Assembly (NCBI RefSeq): GCF_001542405.1
Contig: NZ_LNCD01000082.1
Location: 124,001-188,000, forward strand
Origin: Rhizobium altiplani
GTDB taxonomy: Bacteria > Pseudomonadota > Alphaproteobacteria > Rhizobiales > Rhizobiaceae
Reading direction: 5' to 3'
Length of the DNA: 64,000 nt
Shown one piece after another: positions 33,181 to 42,295 of this stretch. The position numbers and the translations under genes were made by a program. How positions within the stretch are numbered: position 1 is the stretch's first letter; each line of letters starts with the position of its first letter. Under the pieces are notes generated by a model. It saw only the letters and a program-made list of their open reading frames with translations. It was not told the DNA's origin and made no database searches.

Positions 33181-33615
33181 ATGTCCAACTCAGTCAAGGC
33201 CATACTCGATGCGAAGGGCAGGGATGTCGTAACCGCCGGGCCAAACACGACCGTTGCCGAGGCGGCTGTGATTCTCAGCAAGAAGAAGATCGGCGCTATC
33301 GTTATCGTCGGGATGGAAAACAAGATTTCCGGGATTTTCACGGAGCGCGACGTCGTGCACGCGATCGCCAAGGCGGGGGCGGCCTGCCTCGATCAGCCGG
33401 TTGGCTCGCTTATGACCGCAAAGGTCTATCGGTGCCATGAAGATTCGACAGTGTATGACCTGATGGGGCTGATGACGAGCCGACGCTTCCGTCACGTTCC
33501 TGTCGAAACGAACGGCAAACTTGCCGGTATCATTTCGATTGGTGACGTCGTGAAGACGCGTATTGCTGAAGTCGAACTGGAAGCCGAACAGATCAAGGCC
33601 TACATCGCCGGCTGA
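33181..33615 (+). CDS. CBS-domain-pair protein
   Basis: The 144-residue cytoplasmic protein consists of two CBS motifs: residues ~8-65 (TTVAEAAVILSKKKIGAIVI, GIFTERDVVHAI) and ~75-132 (DSTVYDLMGLMTSRRFRHVP, GIISIGDVVKTR). Such pairs bind adenylates or NAD-type ligands and sense energy state. A very strong AGGAGG site precedes the ATG. Partner protein unknown. Confidence 0.92.
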   Translation: MSNSVKAILDAKGRDVVTAGPNTTVAEAAVILSKKKIGAIVIVGMENKISGIFTERDVVHAIAKAGAACLDQPVGSLMTAKVYRCHEDSTVYDLMGLMTSRRFRHVPVETNGKLAGIISIGDVVKTRIAEVELEAEQIKAYIAG

Positions 33616-33619
33616 ATGC

Positions 33620-33648
33620 TTCGCCGGCGCCTAGAAAGAGCCGGCGAA
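33620..33648. terminator. Hairpin between convergent CBS and patatin genes
   Basis: TTCGCCGGC and GCCGGCGAA form a nine-base stem over an eleven-base loop. It overlaps the last codons of the patatin gene and lies just after the CBS gene stop; there is no T-run. Confidence 0.4.
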
Positions 33649-34602
33649 TAGTTCCTGCATCCGTTTCAACTCGGGAAGCCTCAGCTTGGCTTCTTCATAG
33701 CCGCGCTCGATCGCTTCTCCAGCGCGATGGAATTCCGAGAGGCCGATATCGCCGAGACGCGGCTGAAGCGATATGTCCGGCGGATCGCCCGCCAAGCGCG
33801 CACGCGCAATCCTGTCCTGGATGATGTTGAAAGCCTGCACCATCACACCGGTCATGCCGAGCTTGGTATAGGGCACCTCCTCGCGTCGCTGGACTTCGGA
33901 GCGCGAGAGGGTTGCATTGTGCCGGACGACAGCCGATCGACCGTAAAGATCGTAGTTCAGATTGACGGCAACCACGAGCGGTTGCTCGTAGGCGCGACAT
34001 ACGGAAACGGGAACCGGATTGACCAGCGCGCCATCGACGAGTGTCCGTTGATTGCTGCGGATGGGTTCGAAAATGCCGGGGAGGGCATAGGAGGCGCGAA
34101 GAGCCGTAATTAGCGATCCGTTTGCGATCCAGACTTCGTGCCCGGTGTTTACTTCGGCGGCGACAGCCACGAATGGCCGGTCCAGATCTTCGACGTTGAG
34201 CCCCTCAAGATGCTCCTGCATGCGCTTCGTCAACCGCATGCCGCCGAACAGGCCACTGCCGCCGATAGTCAGATCAAGCAGGCTCGCTATACGCCGCATC
34301 GTCAGCGAACGAGCGAATCCTTCCAGTTCGTCGAGCTTGCCCGCCAGATAGCAGCCGCCGACCAGCGCACCGATCGAGGTTCCGGCAACCATGCCGATCT
34401 CGATACCTTCTTCGTCCAAGGCGCGCAGAACCCCTATATGCGCCCAGCCGCGTGCGGCGCCGCCGCCGAGCGCAAGGGCAAGCTTGGTTCTCTTGGGGGC
34501 AGGCGGAGGAGATGCGGGAGCGTTCATGTCTGGCGCGGTCGGGGTGCTGGCATTGGACGCGCCCGCCTCGGAGCTTTGGCGGTACAATCCCCAATTCAGC
34601 AT
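33631..34602 (-). CDS. Patatin-like phospholipase (RssA type)
   Basis: The 323-residue protein has the patatin fold: oxyanion loop LGGGAARGWAHIGVLRAL, nucleophile GTSIGALVGG and aspartate in VDGALVNPVPV. It should hydrolyse acyl esters of phospholipids near the inner membrane. The start at 34602 has GGGAGG upstream; the frame to 34623 lacks this. Not known to be in an operon with hisI, which ends 115 bp upstream. Confidence 0.92.
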   Translation of the reverse strand: MLNWGLYRQSSEAGASNASTPTAPDMNAPASPPPAPKRTKLALALGGGAARGWAHIGVLRALDEEGIEIGMVAGTSIGALVGGCYLAGKLDELEGFARSLTMRRIASLLDLTIGGSGLFGGMRLTKRMQEHLEGLNVEDLDRPFVAVAAEVNTGHEVWIANGSLITALRASYALPGIFEPIRSNQRTLVDGALVNPVPVSVCRAYEQPLVVAVNLNYDLYGRSAVVRHNATLSRSEVQRREEVPYTKLGMTGVMVQAFNIIQDRIARARLAGDPPDISLQPRLGDIGLSEFHRAGEAIERGYEEAKLRLPELKRMQELFAGSF

Positions 34603-34716
34603 GGCTCGTCTCCCTCCCGGCAAACAATTAAAAACGAACTATATTAGTGTCCCGCGTCCCTTTCCAATTCGTATATAGGCGTAGATTTTGGCCCAATAAG
34701 AGGCAATTGCCTGCTT

Positions 34717-35175
34717 TTACGACTCTTTACCGTAGACTTCGTCCGGATCGAACTGGAGTTCGTCATCGACGATTTCGAGCATCGGCTTGCCGTCTTCGAG
34801 GTTCACGGTCCTATAGAAGCAGGATCGGCGACCGGTGTGACAGGTGGCATCATGGCCTGCGACCTCGACCTTCAGCCAGATGGCATCCTGGTCGCAGTCC
34901 GTCCGGATTTCCTTGACCATCTGGGTGTTGCCCGAGGTTTCGCCCTTGATCCAGAGCTTGCCCCGCGAGCGGCTGAAGTAATGAGCCTTCCCGGTCTGAA
35001 TGGTCAGTGCGAGGGCCTGGGCGTTCATATGCGCCACCATCAGCAACTCGCCATCGGCGGAATCGGTGACAATCGCGGTGATCAGGCCGCGATCGTCAAA
35101 GCGTGGCGTGAAGTCGCCCGCGTCCTCAAGTTCTGATTTATCATCGGACGGCGCATTGAACGCAAAGGGCATCAT
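34717..35175 (-). CDS. hisI: Phosphoribosyl-AMP cyclohydrolase
   Basis: The 152-residue enzyme opens the adenine ring of phosphoribosyl-AMP, the third step of histidine synthesis. Typical parts are VAHMNAQALALTIQTGKAHY, FSRSRGKLWIKGETSGNTQ, DCDQDAIWLKV and the zinc cysteines in ATCHTGRRSCFYR. It is the stand-alone form without HisE, usual in alphaproteobacteria. It follows folE by 26 bp on the same strand. Confidence 0.96.
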   Translation of the reverse strand: MMPFAFNAPSDDKSELEDAGDFTPRFDDRGLITAIVTDSADGELLMVAHMNAQALALTIQTGKAHYFSRSRGKLWIKGETSGNTQMVKEIRTDCDQDAIWLKVEVAGHDATCHTGRRSCFYRTVNLEDGKPMLEIVDDELQFDPDEVYGKES

Positions 35176-35201
35176 CGCGGCTTTCTTAACTGAAGCCGTA
35201 T

Positions 35202-35822
35202 TCAGCGGCTCCGGACCATGGACATGAATCGGGCTTGATCAGCCGGCTCAGTTTTGAACGTTCCGGTAAATGTTGTCGTCAATGTGGTCGAGCCCTGCTT
35301 TTGCACACCGCGCATCGCCATGCACATGTGTTCGGCCTCAATCATGACGGCTACACCGCGCGGAGTGAGCGTGTCGTCAATGGCCTTAGCGATCTGGGCG
35401 GTCATGGTTTCCTGCGTTTGCAGGCGACGACCGTAGATCTCAACGACGCGTGCGATCTTCGAAAGGCCCAGCACCTTGCCATCCGGCATGTAGGCAACAT
35501 GGGCCTTGCCGATGATTGGAACCATGTGGTGTTCGCAATGAGAGAAGAACGGAATATCCCTCACCAGGACCATGTCGTCGTAGCCGGCAACCTCTTCAAA
35601 GGTACGGCCCAGCACATCTTCCGGGTCCATATCATAGCCGGCAAAGAGTTCACGATAGGCTTTGGCCACGCGTGCTGGCGTATCGAGCAGGCCTTCGCGC
35701 GTCGGATCGTCACCTGCCCAACGCAACAGCGTGCGGACGGCGTCCTCTGCTTCTTTCTGGCTGGGCCGATCCGCATCGAGATCGGCGGGGGTCTGCGGAA
35801 AATTCTTGATGATGGCGTCCAT
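35202..35822 (-). CDS. folE: GTP cyclohydrolase I
   Basis: The 206-residue enzyme converts GTP to dihydroneopterin triphosphate for folate synthesis. Signature pieces are VRDIPFFSHCEHHMVPIIGK (zinc Cys and His), GLSKIARVVEIYGRRLQTQE and EAEHMCMAMRGVQKQGSTT with the second zinc Cys. AGGAGA precedes the start at 35822. It lies upstream of hisI on the same strand. Confidence 0.96.
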   Translation of the reverse strand: MDAIIKNFPQTPADLDADRPSQKEAEDAVRTLLRWAGDDPTREGLLDTPARVAKAYRELFAGYDMDPEDVLGRTFEEVAGYDDMVLVRDIPFFSHCEHHMVPIIGKAHVAYMPDGKVLGLSKIARVVEIYGRRLQTQETMTAQIAKAIDDTLTPRGVAVMIEAEHMCMAMRGVQKQGSTTLTTTFTGTFKTEPADQARFMSMVRSR

Positions 35823-36009
35823 ATGTAACAGTCTCCTGATCCGCTTTGGCGGACCGTCTTTCGGACTAGCCACTGGCAATTCCACTCAAGGGAATTCATG
35901 CACCTTTGGCAGGCTCCGGGGCTTTCAGGGCTTGGTTTGCTGCCCTTCCGGCACGGTTTCCCAATCAAACTTAGCCGAGGCCATTGCATTTTTCTGGCCT
36001 TCGAACGAC

Positions 36010-36040
36010 ATACATATAGGAAAACGGCATCCTTATGTAA
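36010..36040. promoter_or_regulatory. Imperfect inverted repeat before the scaffold gene
   Basis: TACATATAGG (36011-36020) and CCTTATGTA (36031-36039) form an imperfect inverted repeat across ten bases, about 90 bp before the IscU-like gene. It may be an operator or leader hairpin; no regulator is identified. Confidence 0.3.
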
Positions 36041-36129
36041 GTCTCCCGGCACGACACGCTGTGTTTTTCTTTTGTGCTACAATGAGTTTTGAGGCGCCGA
36101 TCCGCATGAATTCTGGAGCGGAATCCACG

Positions 36130-36576
36130 ATGGACGATATCTACAACAGCAAAATCCTGGAATTCGCGGGCAATATTCCGCTGATCGGCAGCTTGCCGGA
36201 CGCGGACGCCAGCGCCCAGGCGCACTCCAAACTTTGCGGCTCCAAGGTCAAGATCTGGCTGAAGATGGACGGCGATACGGTCACCGCATTCGCGCACGAC
36301 GTAAAAGCCTGCGCGCTCGGACAGGCATCGTCTTCGATCATGGCCCGCCATGTGATCGGCGCCAACGCGGTTGAGTTGCGCAAGGCGCGCGAGGACATGC
36401 TGGCGATGCTGAAGGCGGACGGCGAGGGGCCGGAGGGCCGCTTCGAGGACATGCGTTATCTCCGCCCCGTGAAGGACTATAAGGCACGACATGCCTCGAC
36501 GATGCTGACCTTCGACGCCGTCGTCGATGCGGTCGGTCAGATCGAGGCCAAGCGCGGCGAAACCATCGAGGCCTGA
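36130..36576 (+). CDS. NifU/IscU-like iron-sulfur scaffold protein
   Basis: The 148-residue protein starts MDDIYNSKILEFAGNIPLIG and has the NifU N-terminal fold with cysteines in SKLCGSKVKIWL and VKACALGQASSSIMARHV. IscU/SufU scaffolds have three cysteines; here the third one normally near the C-terminus is not visible, so it may be a divergent relative. Start at 36130 is chosen over an in-frame ATG at 36106. The yidD gene follows 12 bp later. Confidence 0.82.
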   Translation: MDDIYNSKILEFAGNIPLIGSLPDADASAQAHSKLCGSKVKIWLKMDGDTVTAFAHDVKACALGQASSSIMARHVIGANAVELRKAREDMLAMLKADGEGPEGRFEDMRYLRPVKDYKARHASTMLTFDAVVDAVGQIEAKRGETIEA

Positions 36577-36588
36577 GCGGCATAGCCG

Positions 36589-36987
36589 ATGTGCGAATTC
36601 TGTTCGATCAATCGCGATGAGGACGAAGATGACGGTGGCGCCGCCGCACCCCGTCGGGCCGCACGCTCCTACTCCCGAAATTACTCCGGCCCGTTTCGGA
36701 AGACACCCGGCCGACTGGTCGGTATGGGTTTCATCCGCGGCTACCAGTTGACGCTCTCAGGTTTCATCGGCAATTCCTGCCGACACATCCCGACCTGCTC
36801 GGAATATGGCTACGAGGCAGTCGCACGTCACGGGCTGTGGAGCGGCGGATGGATGACGCTGTTTCGCGTCGCGCGCTGCGGCCCGGGAGGCACGAGCGGG
36901 CTCGACCCGGTTCCCGAGCAGCTCGGCGAACGCTTTCACTGGTGGACACCCTGGCGCTATCTCACGCTTGGTCGCAAGGCGGGCTGA
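36589..36987 (+). CDS. yidD: Membrane protein insertion efficiency factor YidD
   Basis: The 132-residue protein has the family core RGYQLTLSGFIGNSCRHIPT, CSEYGYEAVARHG and GGTSGLDPVPE. YidD helps insertion of inner-membrane proteins. The N-terminal ~45 residues, acidic then basic, are longer than in E. coli. It lies directly behind the scaffold gene. Confidence 0.92.
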   Translation: MCEFCSINRDEDEDDGGAAAPRRAARSYSRNYSGPFRKTPGRLVGMGFIRGYQLTLSGFIGNSCRHIPTCSEYGYEAVARHGLWSGGWMTLFRVARCGPGGTSGLDPVPEQLGERFHWWTPWRYLTLGRKAG

Positions 36988-36989
36988 AC

Positions 36990-37128
36990 GATGACGCAAG
37001 GCGCATTTCGGGTGTCCCGCCGTCGCCTCGACCTCCCCGATGCCTCGTGCAAACATGTCGATGCGGTCGCGTCCAAGCACGGACTCGAAGGTTTTGGCGA
37101 GGGCGCGGCAGAGTTCTGCAAAGCATGA
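36990..37128 (+). CDS. Possible short gene between yidD and the DUF1697 gene
   Basis: A 45-codon frame starts ATG two bases after yidD and ends in a TGA that overlaps the DUF1697 start (ATGA). The layout looks like translational coupling, but the protein (MTQGAFRVSRRRLDLPD and so on) matches nothing I know and the ribosome site is weak. It may be a gene remnant. Confidence 0.25.
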
Positions 37129-37649
37129 TCTACGTCGCGCTCCTGCACAGCATCGTGCTTGCGCCCGGTCGCCGCGTGGTGATGTCCGACCTTCGCGACA
37201 TGGCAAAGGACATCGGGTACGAGAATCCGAGGACACTGGTCTCGACCGGGAACATCGTTTTCGAGGCCGATGCTGCGCCGCTCGCGGAGATCGAGGCGAA
37301 GTTGGAAGCGGCCTTCAAGGCTCGCTTCGGCAAACCGGTCGATATCATTGTGCGCAAAGGTATCGACTGGTTGACCCTTGCGAAGTCCAATCCTTTTGCA
37401 GACGGCGAGGGCAGTCAGGTGATCGTGCGCGTCATGCGCAAGCCACTTACCCCTGCGGCCATGGAGGCGCTTCGCCCTTATGCCAATCCGAAACAGCGTC
37501 TCGCGATAACCGGCGGCGATCTTTGGATCGACTTTGCCGGCCAGCCGAGCGAGTGGAAGTTGCTCTCGGCACTGACGACCAAGCGCATGGGCGTCGGAAC
37601 ACTGCGGAACTGGAACACGGTGCGTGGCCTTGCCGAAATGATCGGCTAA
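37125..37649 (+). CDS. DUF1697 family protein
   Basis: The 174-residue protein has the family pattern: an N-terminal YVALLHSIVL, then MSDLRDMAKDIGYENPRTLV, STGNIVFEADA and the C-terminal KRMGVGTLRNWNTVRGLAEM. DUF1697 proteins are cytoplasmic and uncharacterised. The start codon overlaps the stop of a possible short gene. Confidence 0.88.
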   Translation: MIYVALLHSIVLAPGRRVVMSDLRDMAKDIGYENPRTLVSTGNIVFEADAAPLAEIEAKLEAAFKARFGKPVDIIVRKGIDWLTLAKSNPFADGEGSQVIVRVMRKPLTPAAMEALRPYANPKQRLAITGGDLWIDFAGQPSEWKLLSALTTKRMGVGTLRNWNTVRGLAEMIG

Positions 37650-37771
37650 GTTGGCTTTTTCTTTACTCAAGCAGCAAATCTCGGTATCAGGCGGCGGCGC
37701 ATTCGTGCGGACGAAGCGCTTCATTGCAACCACCCGCATTCGTTGGCGGGACTGGACAAGGAGAATTCTAG

Positions 37772-39757
37772 ATGTCCCAATCCGTTTCCCTGACATTTCC
37801 AGATGGTTCCGTGCGCAGCTACGATGCTGGCGCAACCGGCAAGGATGTCGCAGAATCCATTTCCAAGTCGCTTGCCAAGAAGGCAGTCGCGATCGCTATC
37901 GACGGTCAGGTCCGTGACCTTTCCGATCCGGTGACGGCGGGCGCAATTGAAATCATCACCCGCACCGACGGCCGCGCGCTGGAATTGATCCGGCATGACG
38001 CAGCCCACGTGATGGCGGAAGCCGTGCAGGAACTCTGGCCCGGCACGCAGGTCACGATCGGCCCTGTTATCGAGAACGGCTTCTACTACGACTTTGCCAA
38101 GAACGAGCCCTTCACACCGGACGATCTGCCGAAGATCGAAAAGAAGATGAAGGAGATCATCGCTCGCAACGCGCCGTTCGCCAAGGAAGTCTGGTCGCGC
38201 GAGAAGGCCAAGGAAGTGTTCGCCGCGAAGGGCGAGAGCTACAAGGTTGAACTCGTCGACGCGATTCCGGCAGGCCAGGATCTGAAAATCTACTATCAGG
38301 GCGACTGGTTCGACCTCTGCCGCGGGCCGCACATGGCGTCGACCGGCCAGATCGGGACGGCGTTCAAGCTGATGAAGGTGGCCGGCGCCTACTGGCGTGG
38401 CGACAGCAACAATCCGATGCTGACCCGCATCTACGGCACGGCATTTGCCGAACAGGCCGATCTCGACAACTACCTGCACGTGCTTGCGGAAGCCGAGAAG
38501 CGCGATCACCGCCGCCTCGGCCGCGAAATGGACCTCTTCCATTTCCAGGAAGAGGGTCCGGGCGTTGTCTTCTGGCACGGCAAAGGATGGCGCATGTTCC
38601 AAACGCTGGTCGCCTATATGCGCCGCCGTCTTGCCGAAGACTACCAGGAGGTCAATGCGCCGCAGGTGCTCGACAAGTCGCTCTGGGAAACCTCCGGTCA
38701 CTGGGGCTGGTATCGCGACAACATGTTCAAGGTGACCGTCGCCGGCGACGACACGGATGACGACCGCGTGTTCGCGCTGAAGCCGATGAACTGCCCCGGC
38801 CATGTGCAGATCTTCAAGCATGGCTTGAAGTCTTATCGCGAACTGCCGATCCGTCTTGCGGAATTCGGCACCGTTCACCGCTACGAGCCGTCCGGTGCGC
38901 TGCATGGCTTGATGCGCGTGCGCGGCTTCACGCAGGACGATGCGCACATCTTCTGCACCGACGAGCAGATGGCAGCCGAGTGCCTGAAGATCAACGATCT
39001 GATCCTCTCTGTCTACAAGGACTTCGGCTTCGACGAGATCACCATCAAGCTCTCAACGCGCCCGGAAAAGCGTGTTGGTTCGGATGACCTTTGGGATCGC
39101 GCCGAAAGTGTGATGACTGATGTGCTGGACACGATCCAGCACCAGTCGAACAACATCAAGACCGGCATTCTGCCGGGCGAGGGCGCGTTCTATGGTCCGA
39201 AGTTCGAGTATACGCTGAAGGACGCGATCGGCCGCGAATGGCAGTGCGGCACGACGCAGGTCGATTTCAACCTGCCAGAACGCTTCGGTGCCTTCTACAT
39301 CGACAGCAATTCGGAAAAGACGCAGCCGGTGATGATCCACCGCGCGATCTGCGGTTCGATGGAGCGCTTCCTCGGCATCCTGATCGAGAACTTTGCAGGA
39401 CACCTGCCGCTGTGGGTATCGCCGCAGCAGGTCGTCGTCGCGACGATCACGTCCGAGGCCGACGGCTATGGTGCCGAAGTTGCGGCAGCATTGCGCGACG
39501 CCGGCCTGACTGTTGAGACCGACTTCCGTAACGAGAAGATCAACTACAAGATCCGCGAGCATTCCGTTACGAAAGTTCCCGTCATCATTGTCTGCGGGAA
39601 GAAGGAAGCGGAAGAGCGCACAGTCAACATCCGCCGTCTTGGCAGCCAGGAGCAAACCTCGATGTCGCTTGACGAGGCAATCGCAAGCCTCGGGCTCGAA
39701 GCCACGCCGCCGGACGTGCGCCGGAAGGCGGAAGCGAGGAAGGCAAAGGCAGCCTGA
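37772..39757 (+). CDS. thrS: Threonyl-tRNA synthetase
   Basis: The 661-residue enzyme charges tRNA-Thr. Domains in order: TGS (residues ~1-62), editing domain (~65-220, with HDAAHVMAEAVQELWPGTQV), class II catalytic core (~245-540, with MNCPGHVQIFKHGLKSYREL and GALHGLMRVRGFTQDDAHIF) and the C-terminal anticodon-binding domain. AAGGAG precedes the start. No T-box or other leader regulation is seen. A strong terminator follows. Confidence 0.98.
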   Translation: MSQSVSLTFPDGSVRSYDAGATGKDVAESISKSLAKKAVAIAIDGQVRDLSDPVTAGAIEIITRTDGRALELIRHDAAHVMAEAVQELWPGTQVTIGPVIENGFYYDFAKNEPFTPDDLPKIEKKMKEIIARNAPFAKEVWSREKAKEVFAAKGESYKVELVDAIPAGQDLKIYYQGDWFDLCRGPHMASTGQIGTAFKLMKVAGAYWRGDSNNPMLTRIYGTAFAEQADLDNYLHVLAEAEKRDHRRLGREMDLFHFQEEGPGVVFWHGKGWRMFQTLVAYMRRRLAEDYQEVNAPQVLDKSLWETSGHWGWYRDNMFKVTVAGDDTDDDRVFALKPMNCPGHVQIFKHGLKSYRELPIRLAEFGTVHRYEPSGALHGLMRVRGFTQDDAHIFCTDEQMAAECLKINDLILSVYKDFGFDEITIKLSTRPEKRVGSDDLWDRAESVMTDVLDTIQHQSNNIKTGILPGEGAFYGPKFEYTLKDAIGREWQCGTTQVDFNLPERFGAFYIDSNSEKTQPVMIHRAICGSMERFLGILIENFAGHLPLWVSPQQVVVATITSEADGYGAEVAAALRDAGLTVETDFRNEKINYKIREHSVTKVPVIIVCGKKEAEERTVNIRRLGSQEQTSMSLDEAIASLGLEATPPDVRRKAEARKAKAA

Positions 39758-39780
39758 GCTGCCTCCAGCCCGTGAATACA

Positions 39781-39816
39781 AAACCGCCCGGTTTCTAAAA
39801 GAACCGGGCGGTTTTT
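39781..39816 (+). terminator. Rho-independent terminator of thrS
   Basis: AAACCGCCCGGTT and AACCGGGCGGTTT form a 13-bp stem over an eight-base loop, ending in five Ts. Confidence 0.9.
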
Positions 39817-39844
39817 CTTTGTCTGTGTACCCCTAGGAGGTCGA

Positions 39845-40978
39845 TCAGTCCGCGCCGGCGCCGGTGCCGCCCTGGAGCTGATCGTAAGTAGGTAGCGGTG
39901 CCTGTGTACTCGGCGAGCCGTCAGTCGCTGGCGGTTGCTGATCAGGCTGAACCTGAACGGTTTTAGCGGCCTCTGTCGGTTCTTCGGGTTGCACGTCCTT
40001 CATCAGAACTTCGACGTCTGTGTTCTTGCCGGCTTCGACCTTGAAATCCCGCTGGTAGATCTTGTCCTTGTTTCGAGCTACGGCGGAGTATTCGCCTTCG
40101 GCGAGCACCATGGTCGGGAAAGCGCTGACGCTCTCGCCGACACTGTCGCCAGCGGCCGTCAGGATCGACCAGGCGGTATCGGCGATCGCTTCCCCACCGG
40201 CGTCGGACACGAGCTTGAACGTGATCTGTGCTGCCTTGTGCTGGATGGTTGCTTCCGTGAGCTTGCCTGCCTCCACCTGGATATCGGCGCGGATCGAGGC
40301 ATTGGTGTCGCCGTATTCGGAGACGATGTGGTAGGTTCCGGCATTCAAGCGAACCACGGTGTTTGGCGGCACGTCAGCCATGACAAGACCGCGCTCGCCG
40401 TCCTCACGCACCTCGGCGGAGTAAATCGAGAAGCTGAGCTGATCCGGGCGAATGCGAACGTCCGTTCCCGAGACCGCGTTCAGCAGCAAGCCACCGGCTT
40501 CCAGCACCATCGTCTGCTTGTCGACCTCACCCTCTTCAGGAACCGTCAGCTTGCGCGTGACACCGGCGCGACCGAAAGAAACGTTGACGAAATAGTCTCC
40601 CGGCGCGAGCTGAAAATCCGCGGAGCCGCCTTGCGAAGACGCGATCAGCGGAAGCTTTCCGTCGGTACCCGCTATCGGGCTGAACACATACCAGGAGAGA
40701 CCATCCTGAACAGGATCACCGTTGGCGGTCAGTTTCGCCTCGAGCGCGATCTCGCGCAGCTTCGAGCCCTGCGGGGCGGTGCCCGGCGCGATGAAGGCAT
40801 TCAGCTTCGGCATTTTCGCAGTCGTATCCAACTGCTTGAAGGTCTGGAAGGCGTCCTGCGCCTGGCTGCTTAAAGGCAGTAGGGCGGTCAAAACCAAGGC
40901 CAGGCTTATGCTTGCATATGGCGAAATGCCAACCATCTGTCGTGCGAACCAATTGACATCTGAAATCACAGAGGCCAC
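39845..40978 (-). CDS. Exported hypothetical protein (377 aa)
   Basis: A signal peptide (ISLALVLTALLPLSSQA) sends the protein to the periplasm. The rest is a beta-rich series of carboxypeptidase-regulatory or Ig-like modules, with repeated patterns such as LAPGDYFVNVSFGRAG, LNAGTYHIVSEYGDTN and LAEGEYSAVARNKDKIYQRD. The C-terminal 50 residues are rich in Pro, Gln and Glu. This is a conserved rhizobial envelope protein without a known role. The start may be GTG at 40978 or an ATG at 40936. Confidence 0.75.
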   Translation of the reverse strand: MASVISDVNWFARQMVGISPYASISLALVLTALLPLSSQAQDAFQTFKQLDTTAKMPKLNAFIAPGTAPQGSKLREIALEAKLTANGDPVQDGLSWYVFSPIAGTDGKLPLIASSQGGSADFQLAPGDYFVNVSFGRAGVTRKLTVPEEGEVDKQTMVLEAGGLLLNAVSGTDVRIRPDQLSFSIYSAEVREDGERGLVMADVPPNTVVRLNAGTYHIVSEYGDTNASIRADIQVEAGKLTEATIQHKAAQITFKLVSDAGGEAIADTAWSILTAAGDSVGESVSAFPTMVLAEGEYSAVARNKDKIYQRDFKVEAGKNTDVEVLMKDVQPEEPTEAAKTVQVQPDQQPPATDGSPSTQAPLPTYDQLQGGTGAGAD

Positions 40979-41049
40979 TTCAAGACCAACGCGATGGCAA
41001 ATTCAAGACCCATCCCAAATGCTGTCATGAAAATGGAAGTCTCTCCCGC

Positions 41050-41634
41050 ATGAAATCCGATATCAAGCTGATCGACTATCTCGGTGTCCGTCGCTCTATT
41101 CCCGCTTTCCAGATGTGCGAGCCGGGCCCCGACAAAGCCGAGATCGAAGAGATTTTGCGCCTGGCCTCCCGCGTGCCCGACCACGGCAAGCTCGCGCCAT
41201 GGCGCTTCATCGTCTATCGCGGCGAAGAGCGTGCCCGGATTGGCCAAGAGCTCCTCAAGCTCGCGCTCGAGGCCAAGCCAGAACTGTCTGAGGAAATGGT
41301 CCAGGTGGAGCGTACGCGCTTTACCCGCGCTCCTGTTGTCGTTGCCGTCGTCAGCAAGTCCGGCCCGCACATCAAGATTCCCGAGTGGGAGCAGTTGATG
41401 TCGGCAGGCGCGGTCTGCCTCAACATCATCTTCGCCGCCAACGCCCATGGCTGGGTCGCCAACTGGCTGACCGAATGGTTCGCCTATGACGAGCGCGCCT
41501 ACGAACTTCTCGGCGTCAAGTCGGGCGAAAAGATCGCTGGTTTCATTCACATGGGCTCGACGACGTTTCCGCCCGTCGAGCGCCCGCGCCCGGAACTGAT
41601 CGAGACTGTGACCTGGGTTGGCGGAGGTGACTGA
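41050..41634 (+). CDS. Nitroreductase-family FMN enzyme
   Basis: The 194-residue protein has the nitroreductase fold: RRSIPAFQMCEPGPDKAEIE, SRVPDHGKLAPWRFIVYRGE and ANAHGWVANWLTEWFAY. It uses FMN and NAD(P)H to reduce nitro or quinone compounds; it is close to the short YdjA-like group. Its stop overlaps the next start (TGATG), so it is translationally coupled to the flavin reductase gene. Confidence 0.88.
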   Translation: MKSDIKLIDYLGVRRSIPAFQMCEPGPDKAEIEEILRLASRVPDHGKLAPWRFIVYRGEERARIGQELLKLALEAKPELSEEMVQVERTRFTRAPVVVAVVSKSGPHIKIPEWEQLMSAGAVCLNIIFAANAHGWVANWLTEWFAYDERAYELLGVKSGEKIAGFIHMGSTTFPPVERPRPELIETVTWVGGGD

Positions 41635-42236
41635 TGTTCTATACCGCCGATACGAACCGGCATGGCCTGTCGCACGATCCCTTCAAGGCGATTGTCTCGC
41701 CGCGCCCGATTGGCTGGATTGGCAGCAAGGGAAGCGACGGCTCGATCAACCTTGCACCGTACTCCTTCTTCAATGCGATTTCCGATCGCCCAAAACTCGT
41801 GATGTTTTCCTCCGCCGGTCTAAAGCATAGCCAGAGGAATGCGATCGAGACCGGCGAGTTCACCTGCAACTTTGTCAGCCGAAACCTGGTCGAGAAGATG
41901 AATATCTCATCGGCAGCCGTCGACTATGGCGTTGACGAGTTTGCTCTTTCCGGCCTCACCGCCAGGAAGGGTGAGCTTGTCGACGCGCCCTACGTCGCCG
42001 AGGCCTTTGCCGTGCTCGAATGCAAGGTAACGGAAACCCTTGTGCCGAAGTCACTCACCGGTGAAAATTCCGAGAACATCATGATCCTAGGTCAGGTCAT
42101 CGGCATCCACATCGACGAGACGATCATTCGCGATGGGCGCCTCGATATGGCGATCGCCAGGCCAGTCGCCCGCATGGGTTACATGGACTATAGCGAAGGC
42201 AGCGACGTATTCGAAATGTTCCGGCCGCAGGTTTGA
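41634..42236 (+). CDS. Flavin-reductase-like FMN-binding protein
   Basis: The 200-residue protein has the split-barrel flavin reductase pattern: FKAIVSPRPIGWIGSKGSDG, INLAPYSFFNAISDRPKLVM and RNAIETGEFTCNFVS. Such enzymes supply reduced flavin or bind FMN as an oxidoreductase. It overlaps the nitroreductase gene by one base, suggesting the two work on linked flavin redox steps (inference). Confidence 0.9.
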   Translation: MFYTADTNRHGLSHDPFKAIVSPRPIGWIGSKGSDGSINLAPYSFFNAISDRPKLVMFSSAGLKHSQRNAIETGEFTCNFVSRNLVEKMNISSAAVDYGVDEFALSGLTARKGELVDAPYVAEAFAVLECKVTETLVPKSLTGENSENIMILGQVIGIHIDETIIRDGRLDMAIARPVARMGYMDYSEGSDVFEMFRPQV

Positions 42237-42295
42237 CGTTGGCCGTCAGAGCCTAAGGAACATGGTGAACCAATCATAAACTTTTCCAAGATACC

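Noticed and set aside
37721..38947. 408-codon minus-strand open frame inside thrS
   Set aside because: It is a GC-rich shadow; thrS on the plus strand is unmistakable.
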